Assembly (NCBI GenBank): GCA_963210315.1
Contig: OY723288.1
Location: 1,178,001 to 1,242,000, forward strand
Direction: 5' to 3'
DNA: 64,000 bases
Source of the DNA: Rhynchopus euleeides
Taxonomy: Eukaryota; Euglenozoa; Diplonemea; Diplonemida; Diplonemidae
The position numbers were made by a program, and so were the translations under genes. Of the stretch, positions 20,005 through 28,855 are shown piece by piece; position 1 is the stretch's first letter; each line of letters begins with the position of its first letter. The notes below the pieces were generated by a model. The model searched no databases and was not told the origin of the DNA. It was given only the letters and a program-made list of their open reading frames with translations.

Positions 20005-22632
20005 ATGCCCTCGATCTGTGTTTCCGCCCGCCGCATCCCGGCCTCCTCGCGGCTGGCCCTGGGCGACGCCTCTCCGGCGTCGGCCAACTGGGATGCCCCC
20101 TCCGCCTGCCCATGTGGGCTCCCTGGGTGGCAGTGTCTCTGCCCCTTCCGTGCGGGGTGCGGGGGTGCCGAACCCCCCGCGACCATCTACGTAGCGGCGC
20201 ATGAGCGCCAGTACGCTATGGCTGCGTACGTTGGGGATGAGGAGGTGTGGTCGACGTCTGCGGCCAACCCGCATGCCTCGCTGGCGGAGGTCCGTGTAGA
20301 TGCGCTGCGGATCGCCCTGGAGTGGGCCGTCGGCCGCCCCCGTACCCAGGTCGCTCTCTGGGCCGACACCTCCTGCAAGACGCAGGCCGCGCAGGTGCTT
20401 GGCACCGCTGGGTGTTCAGCGGAGCACCTGCGCCCCCTCGTCGCGCAGGCGAAGGAAGCCCTCCGGGAGCTGCAGCGGAGGAAGGGAGCCCCCGTGCTCC
20501 GTACATCCCACGTCCGGGACTCGGTCCGCCTGCGTGAGGTCCACAACCTCGCCCAGGCCGCCACCGACAGCCTGGCCGAACCGTCGGCACAGCACGTTGT
20601 GCACGGGCTCGTGCAGCAGGTGGAGCGCCTGGGCTTCCGGGTCAGGGAGTGTGGGGGGGCAGGCGATTGCCTGTATAGGTCCCTCGCATACCTGATGCAG
20701 GGCAACGCGGGGAATCACTCCTCCGTGCGAAAGGCGGCCCACCAAGAGATGGCCGCCTTTGCGGATCGCTACCGCGACCATGTGTCCGGCGACTGGGAAG
20801 CCTATCTGTCGCAGGTGGGGACTGCGGGGGCATGGGGAGATCACCTCTCGCTGCAGGCTTGCTGCAGGGTTTTCGGGGTCCGCGTCGGCGTGTTGGACGT
20901 GGGTCCGGAGGGGCAGCTCCGCCTGACGACCATCGTGCATGATGGCGGGGAGCACGCCCTCGACCACACCTTCTTCCTGCTTGGGTACACCGGTACCCAC
21001 TATTTTGCTGTAATTCGGGACCCCCAACTCGGTGGGGGCTACGAGGCGCTGATGGACGCCTGCACCTTCCCCGCGACGGAGCTCGCCACCGACGCCCCGC
21101 CCCCCTCCAACAAGCCGAAGCCTTCCCCGAAGACGCCGGTACCACCGCCCAAGCTGGTCCCCGATTTTTGGGCTCTCCCCGTGGCGTCCCGGGAGGACGT
21201 TGTGAACGGGCCGGCAGTGATTGGTTGGGACGACAACCTTGCGACCGGGGTTCGCCGACTCCGGGAGAACGCCCAGCTGGTGCTCGTCGGGCCCTCCCCC
21301 ATCCCGGGGTGCCCCCACCAGCGCCATTGGAATGTATTGGTTCGCCTCTCTGACGGGTCGACCCGCATGGAACGCCTGTGGGTATCCTCCATCGGGGATC
21401 CGTCGGATGCCCGCAGGAAGCTGGAGCCGGAATCCGGAGGTATCGGCAGGTCGGTGTGCGTGGTGCTACGGACCCGGGTACAGGGTGGCGAACGGCGGCA
21501 CCAGGCGTTGCTACGGATGCGTGGGGTGGTGGATACCCGGGCCACCAAGACCCGTGACCTCGACGGCAGTGTCGAGGCGATGTTCGACGTGCCAGCTGGT
21601 GAGCTGGAGGCAAGGCTGCGCGGATCCGGGAATGGTGGCGTATTTGTGCGGACGAAGCACGAGACGCCCGGGGATGCGCCGCCCCTGGCACTGTTGTGGT
21701 CGGCCACGGAGGCGGAGGCCCGTGCCCAGATGGGGGTCCTCGGGGGTGCCTCCCTGCAGCATGGCGTCTTCGGACTGGCAGTTGGGGACCGCGGCTACGC
21801 CGTGCGGGTCCACAGGGACGACCGTGCAAGCGCACTGATGGCCCTCTCCACGGCCGAGGTGAGGCGAACCTTCCGGGTTCGAAATGTTCCCTCGCATGTC
21901 GCCGCGTCAAGGTTGCGGGCAGTGCTGCTGGAGAAGCTGCACTGGCAGGTGGAGGTGAGCCCCGACACCCCCATCACGGCGGGCTACTTCCTCGTGACGT
22001 CGGGGTCACGCCCCTCCTCCTTCCACCCTGTAGTCTTCTCCCAGCTCCTAAGCATCGAAGAGGTAACGGGGAACCGCAACCTTCTCCCTCGAACCTTCCC
22101 AGCGAACCCGCCGGCCGCAGGCAGCTCCTATGCTTCTGCGCTCCGCGGGGGGACCCGCCCGAGCGCTGGGCCCGCGCCTGCGCGTGGTGCTCCCCCTCCC
22201 AGAGCGCGCCCGGGGAACCCCTCGGCTGCACAACCGCCGCCTCCACCCCCACAGCAGGATATCCTTGCGTGGATGCAGCAGCAGGCAGAACAACAGCGTC
22301 TCTGGCAGCAGCAGATGGCGAAGCAGCAGGCGGAGTTCCAGCAGACGGTGCTGGCCTCCATACAAGCCTTGCAGCAGGCAGCCGCGCGGCAACCTGCGCA
22401 GCAGCCAGCGCCAACCCCTGGAGCGGCAGCCACTGCGGCACCTGTGGAGTCCGACATGGGTCAGGGTCAGGAGGAAGTCCTTCAGCAGAATCTGGAAACA
22501 GCTGCGGGACTGATCAGCGAGCTGAAGGCGGACCGAGACGGATTGGCACAGCAGGTGCAAACCCTCACTGCGCAGTTACAGCAGGTCACTGCAGCTCTTG
22601 GGCAGCAGAGTCCCAGCTACGGTGGAATGTGA
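20005..22632 (+). CDS. LINE-2 ORF1 protein: RNase H-like, OTU-like, coiled coil
   Basis: I chose ATG 20005, the first after the (CA)n tract; the frame is open back to 19672, but that part is flanking DNA. The product has 875 residues. Residues about 55-195 resemble an RNase H fold (ATIYVAA strand, AEVRVDALRIALEWA helix, LWADTS strand, NLAQAATDSLA helix), but the first catalytic Asp is Ala, so it is probably inactive. Residues about 200-345 are OTU-like with the catalytic Cys in GDCLYRSLAY and the His in GTHYFAVI; the Asp of the usual DGxC is replaced. About 530-690 matches LINE-1 ORF1. A Pro-rich linker and a Gln-rich coiled coil (about 750-870) finish the protein, which ends at TGA and is followed in frame by ORF2. 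Confidence 0.8.
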   Translation: MPSICVSARRIPASSRLALGDASPASANWDAPSACPCGLPGWQCLCPFRAGCGGAEPPATIYVAAHERQYAMAAYVGDEEVWSTSAANPHASLAEVRVDALRIALEWAVGRPRTQVALWADTSCKTQAAQVLGTAGCSAEHLRPLVAQAKEALRELQRRKGAPVLRTSHVRDSVRLREVHNLAQAATDSLAEPSAQHVVHGLVQQVERLGFRVRECGGAGDCLYRSLAYLMQGNAGNHSSVRKAAHQEMAAFADRYRDHVSGDWEAYLSQVGTAGAWGDHLSLQACCRVFGVRVGVLDVGPEGQLRLTTIVHDGGEHALDHTFFLLGYTGTHYFAVIRDPQLGGGYEALMDACTFPATELATDAPPPSNKPKPSPKTPVPPPKLVPDFWALPVASREDVVNGPAVIGWDDNLATGVRRLRENAQLVLVGPSPIPGCPHQRHWNVLVRLSDGSTRMERLWVSSIGDPSDARRKLEPESGGIGRSVCVVLRTRVQGGERRHQALLRMRGVVDTRATKTRDLDGSVEAMFDVPAGELEARLRGSGNGGVFVRTKHETPGDAPPLALLWSATEAEARAQMGVLGGASLQHGVFGLAVGDRGYAVRVHRDDRASALMALSTAEVRRTFRVRNVPSHVAASRLRAVLLEKLHWQVEVSPDTPITAGYFLVTSGSRPSSFHPVVFSQLLSIEEVTGNRNLLPRTFPANPPAAGSSYASALRGGTRPSAGPAPARGAPPPRARPGNPSAAQPPPPPPQQDILAWMQQQAEQQRLWQQQMAKQQAEFQQTVLASIQALQQAAARQPAQQPAPTPGAAATAAPVESDMGQGQEEVLQQNLETAAGLISELKADRDGLAQQVQTLTAQLQQVTAALGQQSPSYGGM

Positions 22633-22719
22633 CGGGGTCCCTCGACACCGGGGGCCCCCTCTCTGCCCGCGCGGGCAGATGACCCCTACCGTGGTGGGGG
22701 CGACCCCGTGGGGACCCCG
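22630..22719 (+). promoter_or_regulatory. Candidate UGA-CGG readthrough signal with downstream RNA structure
   Basis: The ORF1 stop reads UGA-CGG, one of the contexts used for programmed readthrough in several plant RNA viruses. Starting at the next base, CGGGGTCCC (22633-22641) is perfectly complementary to GGGACCCCG (22711-22719), closing a loop. The loop holds a palindrome GGGGGCCCCC (22650-22659) and a perfect hairpin CTGCCCGC/GCGGGCAG (22663-22678). There is no AUG in frame until after the OTU active-site cysteine of ORF2. The complementarity is seen directly; readthrough is inferred. Confidence 0.65.
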
Positions 22720-25700
22720 GCACAAGCTTTGGAGCGCACACAGCAACTCCGTGCGGTGGCGACCGCCGTCGGATGGGCCTACGTCGCTGTGCCGCGGGAT
22801 GGGGCGTGTATGTTTGCAGCCATAGCCCACTTCACTCCCTATGAGAGTGCCCTCTCGCTCAGAGCTGCTGTGGTACGCAGCTTCCGTGCCTCCCCTCCAA
22901 CGGAGATACCCCCTGCTGACCTTGCACAATACCTCAAAAACCTTGCCCGCCCCTCCACTTACGGGGATGGAGTGTCCCTTGCACGCGCAGCTGTCTGTGC
23001 AAAAGCCAGAGTCTTCGTTCTCCGCGCCGACAGCCCGGACATATGGCAATTGGTTGCGAAGCCGACGGGATATGTGCACACCGCGTTCCTTGTCCACCAA
23101 CCCCACCACTACGACGCTGTACGCCCTCCCCGCTGGTTCTTCGACCTTGTACCTGATACCACCACTTCCCTGACTTGTGACGAGATCTGCGCCCTGCGGT
23201 CGCGGCGCCGCCCTGCTGTAATCCGACTGACGCCCCCCTCTCCGCCCGATACCCCCCGAAGTTCGCCACAGAGTCCGTCGCCGATCGCCCCTCTTCCCTC
23301 CCCAACACCGCATGCAAGGTCAACTTCTGCACACACGGACGCGAGTCGCACCCCTCCAGTCAGGGCGCGTGTCGTCGAGGTAGCCGACGATCCCCCACCG
23401 CAAGCTATAACCCTCTGCAGCGCCAACGTCACCTCCCTGCTGTCACACTACCTGGATGTGCTCGGCTTAGACTGCGATGTGATCTGTCTGCAAGAAACGC
23501 GTGTTGATGCTGTGTCCCAGAACACCCTGGACACCACCTTCTCTGCTCTGGGTTGGACGCTGCATTGGGGCGCCCTCCTGCCGCCTGTGAAGCATGCGCG
23601 CACTGGGTCGCAAACTGCCCCGGGGGGTGTCGCCATAGCTGTACGCTCCACGATGAGATCGACGACCATCACGGCCAAAGAGCGCTGGTGCCATGCCGCG
23701 GTAGCACTCGAGGATGGCTCCCGCCTGTTGCATGTCTTCTCGGTGTATGCGCCTGTCCGCGACGCCACTGCCAGGGAGGCAGTACTGCGTGAGGTGTTCG
23801 AAACAGCGGCGCAACTCGGGAATGTCCCGGTGGTGATCATGGGAGACTTCAACTGCAACGTCGCATCGAGCGCTACCCTTGCGGCTTCCCTAGCCACTGG
23901 TCGTTGGGTGGATGCTGCTGAGAAGTGTGCCCGGAGCTCAGGTGCCGAGCCCGCCCCTACCTGCTGGAAGAGCGCAAATGGTTCCAGAATAGACTTCTGC
24001 CTAGCGAATGAGGTCGCGTCGCATGCGGTGTTGTCCTCTAGAACCATGGATCGTGATGAATGTGGTATACCCACGCATGTTCCCCTATTCGTCGACCTTC
24101 AGGTGCCGGCGTTCACTGCCCGCACACTCAAGTGCATCAAGGCGCGGGCCTTCCCGACTGCTGGGGGCCAGGCCTGCGCAGAAGCGAAGGACGCGGCGCT
24201 GACCGAAGCTGTGCGCCTACTTGGGGATCCCGCTGCGGCGACACCCACGGAGGAACGGTACCGCTCTTTTTGTCGCGCAGCTGAGGCCTGGCTGTCAGGG
24301 ACACATGATCTTCCGGATAACCGCCAGGCTGGACGCTCTGGGGGGCCGTGCTTCCGGTGGGAACGGTGTGCCTCGCGGTATGCCGGCAGAGACGGTGCCC
24401 TCGACAAACGGAGCCGCCGCCTCAACCGCCTCCGGGGACATCTACGAACGTTGATCCGCCTCCGCGGTGCACATGACGGCATTGGGGCACCGTCCTATGA
24501 CTTCACCCATGCGTGGGCTGCCTACCGAAGGCTTGCGAAACGTACGCCTGGCTCCCCCCCCAACGTTGACATGGAGAACCCCGACACCATCAGCCTGGCG
24601 GGCATGTTGTCATACATCGAGGGTTCGCAGAGACGTGCCTTGGAGTCCCTTCGGCAACGCAGGCTTGCAGAGTGGAAGGATACCCTTCAACGCAACCTGA
24701 TGTCCCGCCCACACCTGGTATTTTGCTACCTCCGAGGGGTGCGGAGCCCCACGCAGGACTTTCTGCGACGCAGTGACGGACAGCTGACAGCTGCACAGGC
24801 CGAGATGGACGAGCTCCTCCGCGGGGCATGGGGTGAGGTGTTTGCGCGGTATTCTGCCGAAAACCCTGAACCGTCATGGGAGACCTTCGAGGCGCGCTTT
24901 GAAGAGTATTTCCCCGACAGCACCCCCATGGAAGCTTCCCCCATCACTGCTGAGGATGTAGAACGGGTGCTCCGCCGCATGTCCGCCTCGAGTGCCCCTG
25001 GGTTAGATGGCTGGAGAGTGCACGAACTCAGACAGCTACCACCGACACTAACAAAAGCGCTCGCCGACCTCCTCAACGCGATTGAAGAAACGGGCACCTG
25101 GCCACCGCAGTTGCTCCACACTCTCGTATCCCTCATTCCGAAGGAGGGTGGTGACTCTGCGGACCCACTGCGCCAAAGGCCCATCAGCGTCACCTCGGTT
25201 GTGTACAGAGTCTGGGCCGGGGTCCGCTTACGCAGCGCTCTGCGGTGGTTGGACTCATGGGTCCCGGACTCCCTGCACGGCGCACGCCCTGGTCATTCTG
25301 CGGAGGATCTGTACTGGACACTTGCGGCGCGCCTGGAGCTGGCTGAGATCACGCAGGAACCCCTATGTGGCATCTCCCTGGATCTGCAGAAGTGCTTTGA
25401 CTCTGTGCCACAGGGTATTGCATTTGCGCTGCTCGACCGGCTGGGCTTCAACACCCGTGTGTCTGCTACCCTGCGAGCGGCATACGATGGCATGCAGCGC
25501 CGTTTTCGCGTGGGTGGTGGGGTTGGGGAACCCTTTGAAGTGACCAATGGAATCCTTCAAGGCTGCCCTCTCAGCGTTGTCCTCCTCAACGTCATTGTAG
25601 CGGTGTGGATGCGGGCGGTGAGCGATGTCAGTCCTTCCGTCTCGGCCAGCTCGTATGTTGATGACACATATGTGTTAGCGTCAGACACCGAAACGCTGCA

Positions 25701-28437
25701 GCGCTGCGCTGATGTCACCTCTGAATTCGCGGAGTGCACCGGTATCCACCCCAATCACGGTAAATGCCGTGCGTTCGCAACTGGCACCCAGCGCGTCCAA
25801 GTCATGCTGCCCACGACGAACGGACGCAGGCGTGTGAAGAAATGCACCTCCTTCGACTGCCTCGGAGCTATGGTACATGTAGGTCGGGCCCCTCGGCGAC
25901 GGCGGACCCGTGATAAATCTGGCTTGTCGGGCCGCATCTGGGGGCGCATGTGCAAAGCCCGAGAAGTAGCACGCCTCCTGAAGAAGCTTCCAATTCCTCT
26001 CACTGCGAAAGAGCGCTTCCTTGTAGCAACGGCGGTGGCTCAGGCATATTATGGTTGTGCCATCACTCCGCTGTCCCCCACACTGCTCCGTGACCTTGCC
26101 TCTGCACTCGCCGGGGCGCTGTGGACAGGAGTTTCCCGCCGCGCGGTGGAAGCGGTGTTTCATGTCTTGTCTCGGGGACATCTCATCGACCCGGCGATCG
26201 CCCCAGCATACCGCCGCATCTGCACATGGATACAACAAGCCGCGAAGTGGGCCCACGTGAGAGAAATGTCGGAGACCGCATGGGAGGCCCGCGACTCTCT
26301 CGGGGATGACACCATGGGCCCTTTCACCCTGCTCTGCGAGGCCCTAAATCTGGCGGGATGGACCTGGTCTGCCCCAACAACGCTGTCGTACTCCGATTCG
26401 GAGGGAATTGCTTGCGAGGTTGAGGTAGTAGGCGTGTTCGGCGAGCAGGCACGGTGGGAAAAACTACGCCACGACCTCCGCTTCTCCCTCCGCCTTGCGC
26501 AGCTCAACAAACTGCAGTTGCGCCGACCTGCCTTTGCGGGTGTAGCTCAGGGGATTGACGGGCTCAGCACGAGATCTCTCCTCCTCGACGATACCGCTAA
26601 CCTCACTGGGTACCAGCGGGGTCTGCTGCGTGCAGTGCTTACAGGTGCAGTGATCACAACAGGCCGATCTGGGATTGCGCGCACGTCGTGCCCGTACTGT
26701 GACTCGGACACGGCCGAAACCGTCGAGCACATGTGGTGGGAATGCAGCAGATGGAATGACGTGCGGAGGCAGCACACCATAACTGCGGCATCTCCCTTGT
26801 GGCCGCCCTGCCTGCGTATCAACGGCATCATGCCCCTGCCACCCCGCTGCCCGGAGGAGGCCACCTGGTCCGAAGTGCCCTCATGCCCGATGGAGCGCCG
26901 CGATATCACAAGGCGCCTACACCTGTACTTCCTCGAGGTACTACGCTGCAGGCAGGTGCATGATGGCATCGCGCTCACCACCGGCACCAAGTTTACTTCG
27001 GGAACGTACCTTTGGGAACCACCCACGGTTACGGAGCCCCACATTCTCCGCTTACCTTCACCGCTCGATGTAGGAGCGGCATGGGTCTTTGGACATGCCA
27101 TGCTGCAGGCGTTCACGGCCTGGCTGTCTCAACTCACCTGGAGTGTAAAGCGCGAGCCCATCACGTTTGCGGAACTTGCGATTGATTTCGAGCTCTTCGC
27201 CGGGCTGACCCTGCCCCTTGCTGGAACAATTCCCCCCCCTGGACAAGCGTTCACACCATCCGGATCGTCCCCCGCAGCTGATATCATCGATGAGGAAGAC
27301 GCCACCCTCTTTTTCGATGGGGGTGCGAGGATGAACGGCACGCCGTATGCAGTGTCGGGGGCGGGAGCAGTCCTGTACGAGGGGGGTGAGAAGCTCGCGG
27401 AGTGCGCGATACCTCTTCCCCGCGTCAGGGCCAACAACGTTGCAGAGTTTGCAGCGCTCTACGTAGGCCTGCAGTTGCTGAAATCCTGTCGCGTTGAAGG
27501 CGATGTCCTTGTCTGTGGCGACAGCAAGACGGTCATCGACATCGTCTCTGGTGTGAAGCGGCCGCGCGCGAACCTGGAGCCGCACTACTCCAGGGTGAGA
27601 CGACTCATCGCCGAAATGCCAAACCTGTCCCTACAGTTTGAGCATGTCCGGCGTGAGAAAAACACAGATGCGGACGGCCTGTCGAACCAGGCAATGGATG
27701 AAGCGGCGTTGATCCTGCAGGCGGAATCCGGCAGCCGCTGCCCACGCGATGAGCACGCGGCTTACAACGCAAGCCTGCTGGGGAAGGCGGTATCCCTCAG
27801 ACGGCTTGGAACCGCCCTCACGAAGGCCCTCGGCCATCCTGTATGGCCGTGTCACTGTGCGAAGGTAACTCCCCTCACAGCTCTGGGGGGTGGTGTCCTC
27901 CCTGGTCTCGTGTGTAGACCAAAGCTCTCCCCGTTAACTCTTAATGTTGTACGTGAATTGGAAGGGTATTTCCGTACTCCGGCTTCCAATGACAATGTAA
28001 TTTCTCTGTACTTTCCCCAAGATGCCTCCTGGATTGCAGGCTTCCTGCCGCAGCGCTTCTACCCTGCGGACTGGCAGTCAGCGGCCTGCTGGGGGTCTGC
28101 TCCCGCAGCTCCCACAGTTGGCTCGTTATACTCACCGGCGCCTGGAGAACCCCCGATCCCTGTGCCTGCTGGTGTCGCTCGTGCAACAAATGGCAAAAGG
28201 CTAGTGTGCCCTGTACACAACAAACCGCGGTGTGTGCCTTGTAAAAAGGCCCGAACACGACCATCTGTCTGCTGTGAGCGCCACCATAGGCCCGGGGACG
28301 GTCTCTCTCCAGAGGCTCAATTCTGTACTCTTCACAATCTCACACGTTGTGGTAACTGTGTAGCCTCCCATGAGACGGTACTGGCCTGCTGTCGCAAACA
28401 CCACCTGACTCGGTCGGGTGGCGGTGCTGTGACCTAG
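22633..28437 (+). CDS. LINE-2 ORF2: OTU-endonuclease-reverse transcriptase-RNase H polyprotein
   Basis: The frame after the ORF1 UGA is open for 1,934 residues. An OTU cysteine-protease domain (about 22760-23110) has the DGAC motif. The APE endonuclease (about 23400-24110) has ANVTS, the Glu of CLQETR, GDFNCN, SRIDF and a final THVP His. Reverse transcriptase (about 24960-25800) has LDLQKCFDSV, NGILQGCP and active site YVDD. A C-x2-C-x8-H-x4-C knuckle is at about 26690-26750. RNase HI (about 27290-27715) keeps all four acids: FFDGG, NNVAEF, CGDSK and NTDADGLSN. Two C-x2-H-x4-C-x2-C...CC-x2-HH modules end the protein (about 28200-28410). The first in-frame AUG falls just after the OTU Cys, so translation from there would lose that domain. 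Expression as a readthrough extension of ORF1 (about 2,810 residues) is the best fit. Confidence 0.92.
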   Translation, partial: RGPSTPGAPSLPARADDPYRGGGDPVGTPAQALERTQQLRAVATAVGWAYVAVPRDGACMFAAIAHFTPYESALSLRAAVVRSFRASPPTEIPPADLAQYLKNLARPSTYGDGVSLARAAVCAKARVFVLRADSPDIWQLVAKPTGYVHTAFLVHQPHHYDAVRPPRWFFDLVPDTTTSLTCDEICALRSRRRPAVIRLTPPSPPDTPRSSPQSPSPIAPLPSPTPHARSTSAHTDASRTPPVRARVVEVADDPPPQAITLCSANVTSLLSHYLDVLGLDCDVICLQETRVDAVSQNTLDTTFSALGWTLHWGALLPPVKHARTGSQTAPGGVAIAVRSTMRSTTITAKERWCHAAVALEDGSRLLHVFSVYAPVRDATAREAVLREVFETAAQLGNVPVVIMGDFNCNVASSATLAASLATGRWVDAAEKCARSSGAEPAPTCWKSANGSRIDFCLANEVASHAVLSSRTMDRDECGIPTHVPLFVDLQVPAFTARTLKCIKARAFPTAGGQACAEAKDAALTEAVRLLGDPAAATPTEERYRSFCRAAEAWLSGTHDLPDNRQAGRSGGPCFRWERCASRYAGRDGALDKRSRRLNRLRGHLRTLIRLRGAHDGIGAPSYDFTHAWAAYRRLAKRTPGSPPNVDMENPDTISLAGMLSYIEGSQRRALESLRQRRLAEWKDTLQRNLMSRPHLVFCYLRGVRSPTQDFLRRSDGQLTAAQAEMDELLRGAWGEVFARYSAENPEPSWETFEARFEEYFPDSTPMEASPITAEDVERVLRRMSASSAPGLDGWRVHELRQLPPTLTKALADLLNAIEETGTWPPQLLHTLVSLIPKEGGDSADPLRQRPISVTSVVYRVWAGVRLRSALRWLDSWVPDSLHGARPGHSAEDLYWTLAARLELAEITQEPLCGISLDLQKCFDSVPQGIAFALLDRLGFNTRVSATLRAAYDGMQRRFRVGGGVGEPFEVTNGILQGCPLSVVLLNVIVAVWMRAVSDVSPSVSASSYVDDTYVLASDTETLQRCADVTSEFAECTGIHPNHGKCRAFATGTQRVQVMLPTTNGRRRVKKCTSFDCLGAMVHVGRAPRRRRTRDKSGLSGRIWGRMCKAREVARLLKKLPIPLTAKERFLVATAVAQAYYGCAITPLSPTLLRDLASALAGALWTGVSRRAVEAVFHVLSRGHLIDPAIAPAYRRICTWIQQAAKWAHVREMSETAWEARDSLGDDTMGPFTLLCEALNLAGWTWSAPTTLSYSDSEGIACEVEVVGVFGEQARWEKLRHDLRFSLRLAQLNKLQLRRPAFAGVAQGIDGLSTRSLLLDDTANLTGYQRGLLRAVLTGAVITTGRSGIARTSCPYCDSDTAETVEHMWWECSRWNDVRRQHTITAASPLWPPCLRINGIMPLPPRCPEEATWSEVPSCPMERRDITRRLHLYFLEVLRCRQVHDGIALTTGTKFTSGTYLWEPPTVTEPHILRLPSPLDVGAAWVFGHAMLQAFTAWLSQLTWSVKREPITFAELAIDFELFAGLTLPLAGTIPPPGQAFTPSGSSPAADIIDEEDATLFFDGGARMNGTPYAVSGAGAVLYEGGEKLAECAIPLPRVRANNVAEFAALYVGLQLLKSCRVEGDVLVCGDSKTVIDIVSGVKRPRANLEPHYSRVRRLIAEMPNLSLQFEHVRREKNTDADGLSNQAMDEAALILQAESGSRCPRDEHAAYNASLLGKAVSLRRLGTALTKALGHPVWPCHCAKVTPLTALGGGVLPGLVCRPKLSPLTLNVVRELEGYFRTPASNDNVISLYFPQDASWIAGFLPQRFYPADWQSAACWGSAPAAPTVGSLYSPAPGEPPIPVPAGVARATNGKRLVCPVHNKPRCVPCKKARTRPSVCCERHHRPGDGLSPEAQFCTLHNLTRCGNCVASHETVLACCRKHHLTRSGGGAVT

Positions 28438-28496
28438 TCATGGCACCGGCGTGGCCAGTACCCTATCAAGAGTACGCTACGCAAACTCTGGTTTCA

Positions 28497-28517
28497 AAAC
28501 ACACACACACACACACA
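28497..28517 (+). repeat. (AC)n microsatellite, right flank of LINE-2
   Basis: A CA run beginning about 60 bp after the ORF2 stop. It serves either as the LINE 3' tail or as the second half of its target site. Confidence 0.8.
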
Positions 28518-28855
28518 GAGGGCGACACCGCCTTAAAACTTGATAACCACACACACACCCTTCGACAGGTGGGAGCATCACACACAACACACACACACGC
28601 GCGCCACACGAGCCCCACTGCACACCCCCCCCCCCCTTTCTCTCTGCAACCATCCTCACGCCCAGCCCCCCAGCACCCCCCCCGCTGACCACGGGCTCAC
28701 GCGAGCCCTGGTGGCTGGCAGGGGTGGGGCGGGGGCGCGGGCAAGCGCCCCAGGGCCGCCCCCGCCGCCCGGTCCATCTCTGCTGCGGCACAGCCCCCTT
28801 CCCGCTCTTCCTGCTCGGGGGTGCCGCGGGGCAGGCGGCGCGCGCGGGGGCCATT

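Larger units (their letters stand above)
19963..28496 (+). mobile_element. LINE-2: full-length APE-type non-LTR retrotransposon with OTU and RNase H domains
   Basis: A single element of about 8.5 kb with both ORFs intact. ORF1 (20005-22632) and ORF2 (22633-28437) share one frame, split by a single UGA. The order of domains is RNase H-like, OTU-like, RNA-binding-like and coiled coil, then (after UGA) OTU, APE endonuclease, reverse transcriptase, CCHC, RNase H and a tandem Cys/His domain. It belongs to the same broad group as LINE-1 by its shared ORF2 layout and C-terminal domain, but is clearly diverged. The limits are set by the (CA)n tracts and are approximate. Confidence 0.88.

Noticed and set aside
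22630..22632. UGA as a sense codon in this organism
   Set aside because: The START-domain gene ends at TGA exactly where its family alignment ends, so UGA is read as a stop.
22708..22710. GTG as the start of LINE-2 ORF2
   Set aside because: A GTG start is not expected in a eukaryotic nuclear gene, and the frame is already open back to the ORF1 UGA.
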